Below, piece after piece: positions 54,361 to 57,134 of a stretch of DNA of 57,134 bases. How positions within the stretch are numbered: the first letter of the stretch is position 1; each line of letters begins with the position of its first letter. Position numbers and translations under genes: made by a program. Below the pieces are notes generated by a model. The model made no database searches, was not told where the DNA came from, and saw only the letters and a list, made by a program, of their open reading frames with translations. The stretch is from Methanobacteriota archaeon (GTDB taxonomy: Archaea > Halobacteriota > Methanomicrobia > Methanomicrobiales > Methanomicrobiaceae), in NCBI GenBank assembly GCA_023396365.1, contig JAEWWL010000035.1:1-57134 (forward strand). The letters run 5' to 3'.

Positions 54361-54816
54361 ATGCTAAGAAAATTTGGAATTTCTGCATTATTATTGATGT
54401 TTTGTATATCATTCGCATCAGGCGCTGTGGCTGAAGAAAAAACTGATGCCTTTTATACAGGTGATTTGGAAGGCTATACCATAACGCCGGCAAAAGACTC
54501 CGTTGGAGATTCAGGTCAGAAGTATATCTATGATACAATTAGGCAGGGTGAGACCAACTGGCACACCAAAAATGTCAATTCACATGTTACTGTCCTAAAT
54601 GTTGATTTAAACTGGGGAGATTCGTCGGATTCCTTAAGGCTTGGAATATACACTCCTGACTGGCAGTACCTCGGAGAATTTTATGATAGTGCAGATGGAA
54701 AAGTAAATGGAAGAATCAATATTGATATCTCAAATCCGGCCGGCATAGCAGAGGGAACCTGGCATTATGAAGTCTATGGATATAGCGTTTTCGGAACTGA
54801 AGATTATTCTTTATAA
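54361..54816 (+). CDS. Small secreted beta-rich protein next to the membrane regulator
   Basis: 151 residues with a clear signal peptide (MLRKFGISALLLMFCISFAS, cleavage near GAVAEE). The exported part is beta-rich with VTVLNVDLNWGDSSDSLRLGIYTPDW and GRINIDISNPAGIAEGTWHYEVYGYS, a pattern like pre-peptidase C-terminal (PPC) domains. A GYTITP motif here is echoed by GYTISP in the external part of the next protein. Transcribed divergently from cassette D across the inverted repeat; cotranscribed with the regulator 22 bases downstream. Confidence 0.75.
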   Translation: MLRKFGISALLLMFCISFASGAVAEEKTDAFYTGDLEGYTITPAKDSVGDSGQKYIYDTIRQGETNWHTKNVNSHVTVLNVDLNWGDSSDSLRLGIYTPDWQYLGEFYDSADGKVNGRINIDISNPAGIAEGTWHYEVYGYSVFGTEDYSL

Positions 54817-54838
54817 GATCTTGTTTAACTGATTATTT

Positions 54839-55579
54839 ATGCGGGCAGCGGGTTTCTTCTTTATTATTTTCTTTTTATCCATTTTCACAGCTGGTGCTCA
54901 GGCAGCAGCGGGCGGGTATACAATCTCTCCTCACACAGATGATCCGACCCTTATTGAAAGCGGACTTGTTGATTCATCAGGCGCTGATTCAACTATTACA
55001 TTCTGGCAGCTGCCTCTCTGGATTCAGATATTTTATGTGGCAGGGATTTTTGCCGCATTTTTGGGATTTTTAAAGGTCTTTCCCATTATTTTGGGCAAAG
55101 TCGGCGGAATTTTGGAAAATGAAAACCGGAAGAATATCTATGAGTATATCTCTCAAAATCCGGGAAGTAATATAGCTGATATATCCGCGAGCCTGCATAT
55201 AAACCGGGGCTCTGTAAAATATCATCTTTCAAGACTTGGTTTAGAGAACAGAGTAGTTTCATTAAGAGCAGGAAAATATAAGCGGTTGTTTCAAAATTCC
55301 AAAACATACGATAAATATGAAAAAATCATTATATCATGTCTGAGAAATGAAACAGGAAAAAAGCTTCTGGTAAGCATACTGGAAAATCCCGGAATTACTA
55401 ATCAGGCTCTATCAGAAAGATTTGATCTTAGTAAAAGCACAATCCACTGGTATCTTGAGAATTTCTGTCGTCTGGATATTATAACTCCTGTAACTGATGG
55501 AAAATACAAAAAGTGGTTTATAAAACCCGTTGTGAGGAGAACTCTTAAAAAAACTATTTATCTCCGGGATATTCATTGA
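54839..55579 (+). CDS. Membrane-anchored tandem winged-helix regulator
   Basis: 246 residues: signal or first membrane helix (1-22), an external stretch of ~35 residues (GYTISPHTDDPTLIESGLV), a membrane helix at 58-82, then two cytoplasmic winged helices, ~95-151 (NIADISASLHINRGSVKYHLSRL) and ~165-228 (GITNQALSERFDLSKSTIHWYLENF). Such one-pass HTH proteins are known in methanogens as one-component regulators. It is encoded next to the secreted protein of 54361, with which it shares a GYTI[TS]P motif, and beside the common operator. Overlaps the convergent gene end by seven bases. Confidence 0.82.
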   Translation: MRAAGFFFIIFFLSIFTAGAQAAAGGYTISPHTDDPTLIESGLVDSSGADSTITFWQLPLWIQIFYVAGIFAAFLGFLKVFPIILGKVGGILENENRKNIYEYISQNPGSNIADISASLHINRGSVKYHLSRLGLENRVVSLRAGKYKRLFQNSKTYDKYEKIIISCLRNETGKKLLVSILENPGITNQALSERFDLSKSTIHWYLENFCRLDIITPVTDGKYKKWFIKPVVRRTLKKTIYLRDIH

Positions 55580-56955
55580 TATTCATTAATCCTTGTCAGA
55601 ATCACATCTCCGTTAAGTTTTATTAATGTCACATTTCCAACGCTTTTGGAATCTATCATAGCACCGTTTGGCACCTGTGTTGTGTGCAGTTCATTTGAGT
55701 CGTAAAGGGAAAGAAGATGCGTGCCGGAATTGTCAAATACACTGCATATTCCATCAGCACTGCAGTCGATTATACAGCCGTATTCAACTTCATTGTTTTG
55801 TTTTGCCTCACCGGGAGGAACGATTTTTAAATTTCCCGCAGGCATCTGTGGATTTATGTTTTTGTTTTCTTTAAGGTCGGGAAGGAGAAGAGCAGACCAG
55901 TTGATATAATTTCCTTCAGGGACTTTTTCAGGCAGGTTTATAATTTCTGTAATAATGTATGAATCGGCCTTAACTGAACTGTTTAAACTCTCTACGGTGA
56001 TGAAATATTTGCCTGAGTTAAGTTTTGATGTATTGATGACTGTCGAAAATTTATAAAAGCAGTTGTCTTTTTTTACAACTTCAGCCTCTCCCTCTGCAAA
56101 TTCGTGCGAGTAGTCATAATTTTTAGGTGAGGGATGTATATTGACAGTTGATATTCCGACAACAAGTTTTGTTCTCAGAGGAAGAGTCGTATTTCCGGAT
56201 ATAACAGTTTCATGAGGATTTATTTTGTAAGGAGAGTCTATATCTATCCAGCCGTCAGCGCTGTTTATACGGCACATGAAACACATTCCGCCTGTATCTG
56301 AATCCGAGACTGGTTGTTCAAACAAATCCATAAGCATTGTCGGGAAGCGTTCGCCTGTGTTTATTTCTTTTAGAATTTCTGATGATACATTTTTGTTAGT
56401 TCCCTTAATCTCTCCTGAAAGAGAGTCTTTTGTAACTGCAAATTCACCGTTTCTTCCGGGATATTCAACTAAAATTATTGATGTAAAATTTCCGGGCAGA
56501 GAATTTGTCCAGTCAGAGTCAAGGACTTTTTTGAACATATTGTTCCTGTCAGTATGAAGAATATATGGCGTTATATTTCCGTCAAAAACCCACAACTGAA
56601 CTTTTTCTGATTTTAAACTGCTCAGATTTCCATTTATCAAAAGGGGATGATTACGGACTACATTTTGAGAAGTACTTTTTTTAAAGTCTTTTGAGAGAGG
56701 ATCAGAGATAGAGATTATGTTTTCAATAATGGGGCAGTTATTGTTTTCTTTTGAAAAATTTTTGGATGTTAAATCATCTTTTGCAGAATCATTATTTAGA
56801 TCACTGCATCCTGCAGTAAATATTGTAATTGATAGTATAAGCAGAAGAGATGCAGGAAAAAGAAATGTTTGAAAAATTGATTTTACATGAAAGTTACTTC
56901 GTAACTTACATGAAACCGGTGCATGAAATATAATTTTATGGACGTTTTTAATCAT
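55573..56955 (-). CDS. Large secreted lipoprotein with methanogen Ig-like domain
   Basis: 460 residues. A long N-terminal stretch precedes the hydrophobic segment ASLLLILSITIFTAGC with lipobox FTAGC. A region near residues 245-340 (INPHETVISGNTTLPLRTKLVVGIS ... FSTVINTSKLNSGKYFITVES) resembles the second repeat of the surface protein at 22779. The first 30 residues include a hairpin-forming DNA repeat (56886-56912), so the start is uncertain. Another domain near the end has paired cysteines (CIIDCSADGIC). Confidence 0.68.
   Translation of the reverse strand: MIKNVHKIIFHAPVSCKLRSNFHVKSIFQTFLFPASLLLILSITIFTAGCSDLNNDSAKDDLTSKNFSKENNNCPIIENIISISDPLSKDFKKSTSQNVVRNHPLLINGNLSSLKSEKVQLWVFDGNITPYILHTDRNNMFKKVLDSDWTNSLPGNFTSIILVEYPGRNGEFAVTKDSLSGEIKGTNKNVSSEILKEINTGERFPTMLMDLFEQPVSDSDTGGMCFMCRINSADGWIDIDSPYKINPHETVISGNTTLPLRTKLVVGISTVNIHPSPKNYDYSHEFAEGEAEVVKKDNCFYKFSTVINTSKLNSGKYFITVESLNSSVKADSYIITEIINLPEKVPEGNYINWSALLLPDLKENKNINPQMPAGNLKIVPPGEAKQNNEVEYGCIIDCSADGICSVFDNSGTHLLSLYDSNELHTTQVPNGAMIDSKSVGNVTLIKLNGDVILTRINEYQ
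56886..56912. repeat. 12-bp inverted repeat near the start of the lipoprotein gene
   Basis: CATGAAAGTTAC (56886-56897) and GTAACTTACATG (56901-56912) pair with one mismatch around TTC. The repeat lies inside the predicted first 25 codons, so either the translation start is further in or the hairpin occludes the start region. Confidence 0.5.
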
Positions 56956-57134
56956 TGAATTGAGAATATATAATCAGAGCACATATAATTATGCCTGATA
57001 TAATATGAGAGAATTACTATTATCCCAATTTTTAGCAATACAATAAATGAGAATATTCCTTTCTTCTGTTTTTTCCTCTTATTCCCGGACTTTTTCTTTT
57101 GAATTTCAGATAGCTATCGCTAATCAGTCAATGT
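56956..57134. other. Right-edge intergenic DNA
   Basis: AT-rich; presumably the promoter of the lipoprotein gene. A plus-strand frame opens at 57047 (MRIFLSSVFSSYSRTF) and runs off the edge, with no evidence that it is coding. Confidence 0.3.

Noticed and set aside
1..57134. tRNA, rRNA or known riboswitch genes
   Set aside because: No cloverleaf T-loop/anticodon arrangement or recognisable riboswitch core was seen by eye in the intergenic regions; a tRNAscan or Infernal run would be decisive.

Overview
The window looks like chromosomal DNA of a methanogenic euryarchaeon, most probably order Methanomicrobiales (Methanoplanus/Methanolacinia-like). The order is inferred from protein style, not from a search. 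The firm marker is methenyl-H4MPT cyclohydrolase (mch, 38.0-39.0 kb). It is supported by archaeal Orc1/Cdc6, type II GAPDH, archaeal-type TyrRS, ApgM, RIO1 kinase, PAS/GAF proteins without kinase domains and many secreted beta-rich proteins. No tRNA, rRNA, CRISPR array, transposase or prophage gene was recognised.

0-11.1 kb: the 5' part of a RIO1 kinase, a CPA2 antiporter with TrkA domains, tyrS, a C_GCAxxG_C_C redox protein, an HTH-nucleotidyltransferase/HEPN pair, and an iron-uptake locus. That locus has three FeoA paralogues and a FeoB split into separate GTPase and membrane proteins. It is followed by TrmO and a DtxR-type regulator with a palindrome in its own promoter. 11.4-20.2 kb: an SLC13 transporter with TrkA-C domains, a 1.1 kb stretch of gene remnants, a Trm5/TYW2-like and a second methyltransferase, GAPDH, a hydrolase and a secreted propeller-like protein. 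20.9-32.5 kb: signalling genes (HTH-PAS, receiver-PAS, PAS-GAF), a KaiC-like protein, an AarF/UbiB kinase, an ACT-ACT-metallo-beta-lactamase fusion, a methyltransferase and a membrane protein. Two of these share a C-terminal module that resembles a histidine-kinase dimerisation domain without its histidine.

32.6-46.3 kb: a DASS transporter, a disordered protein with a repeated short motif, an OB-fold/archaellin-like pair, an isochorismatase-like hydrolase, a tandem-cupin lipoprotein, mch, orc1/cdc6, apgM, a sugar-nucleotide epimerase, thiM-thiE and a uracil permease-upp operon.

46.4-57.1 kb is the most unusual part. Four tandem cassettes on the minus strand each consist of a nearly identical ~190 bp promoter/leader element, a gene for a secreted protein, and a gene for a membrane-anchored, membrane or surface protein. 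The repeated DNA continues into the signal-peptide codons in three cassettes, but the mature proteins differ. The copies are mosaics of one another, suggesting gene conversion. Beside the first cassette the upstream motif recurs in inverted orientation and faces a divergent pair: a small secreted protein and a membrane-anchored tandem winged-helix regulator. I infer a surface/secreted-protein expression system under one shared operator and leader, with the membrane regulator as the likely controller. I do not recognise it as a described system.
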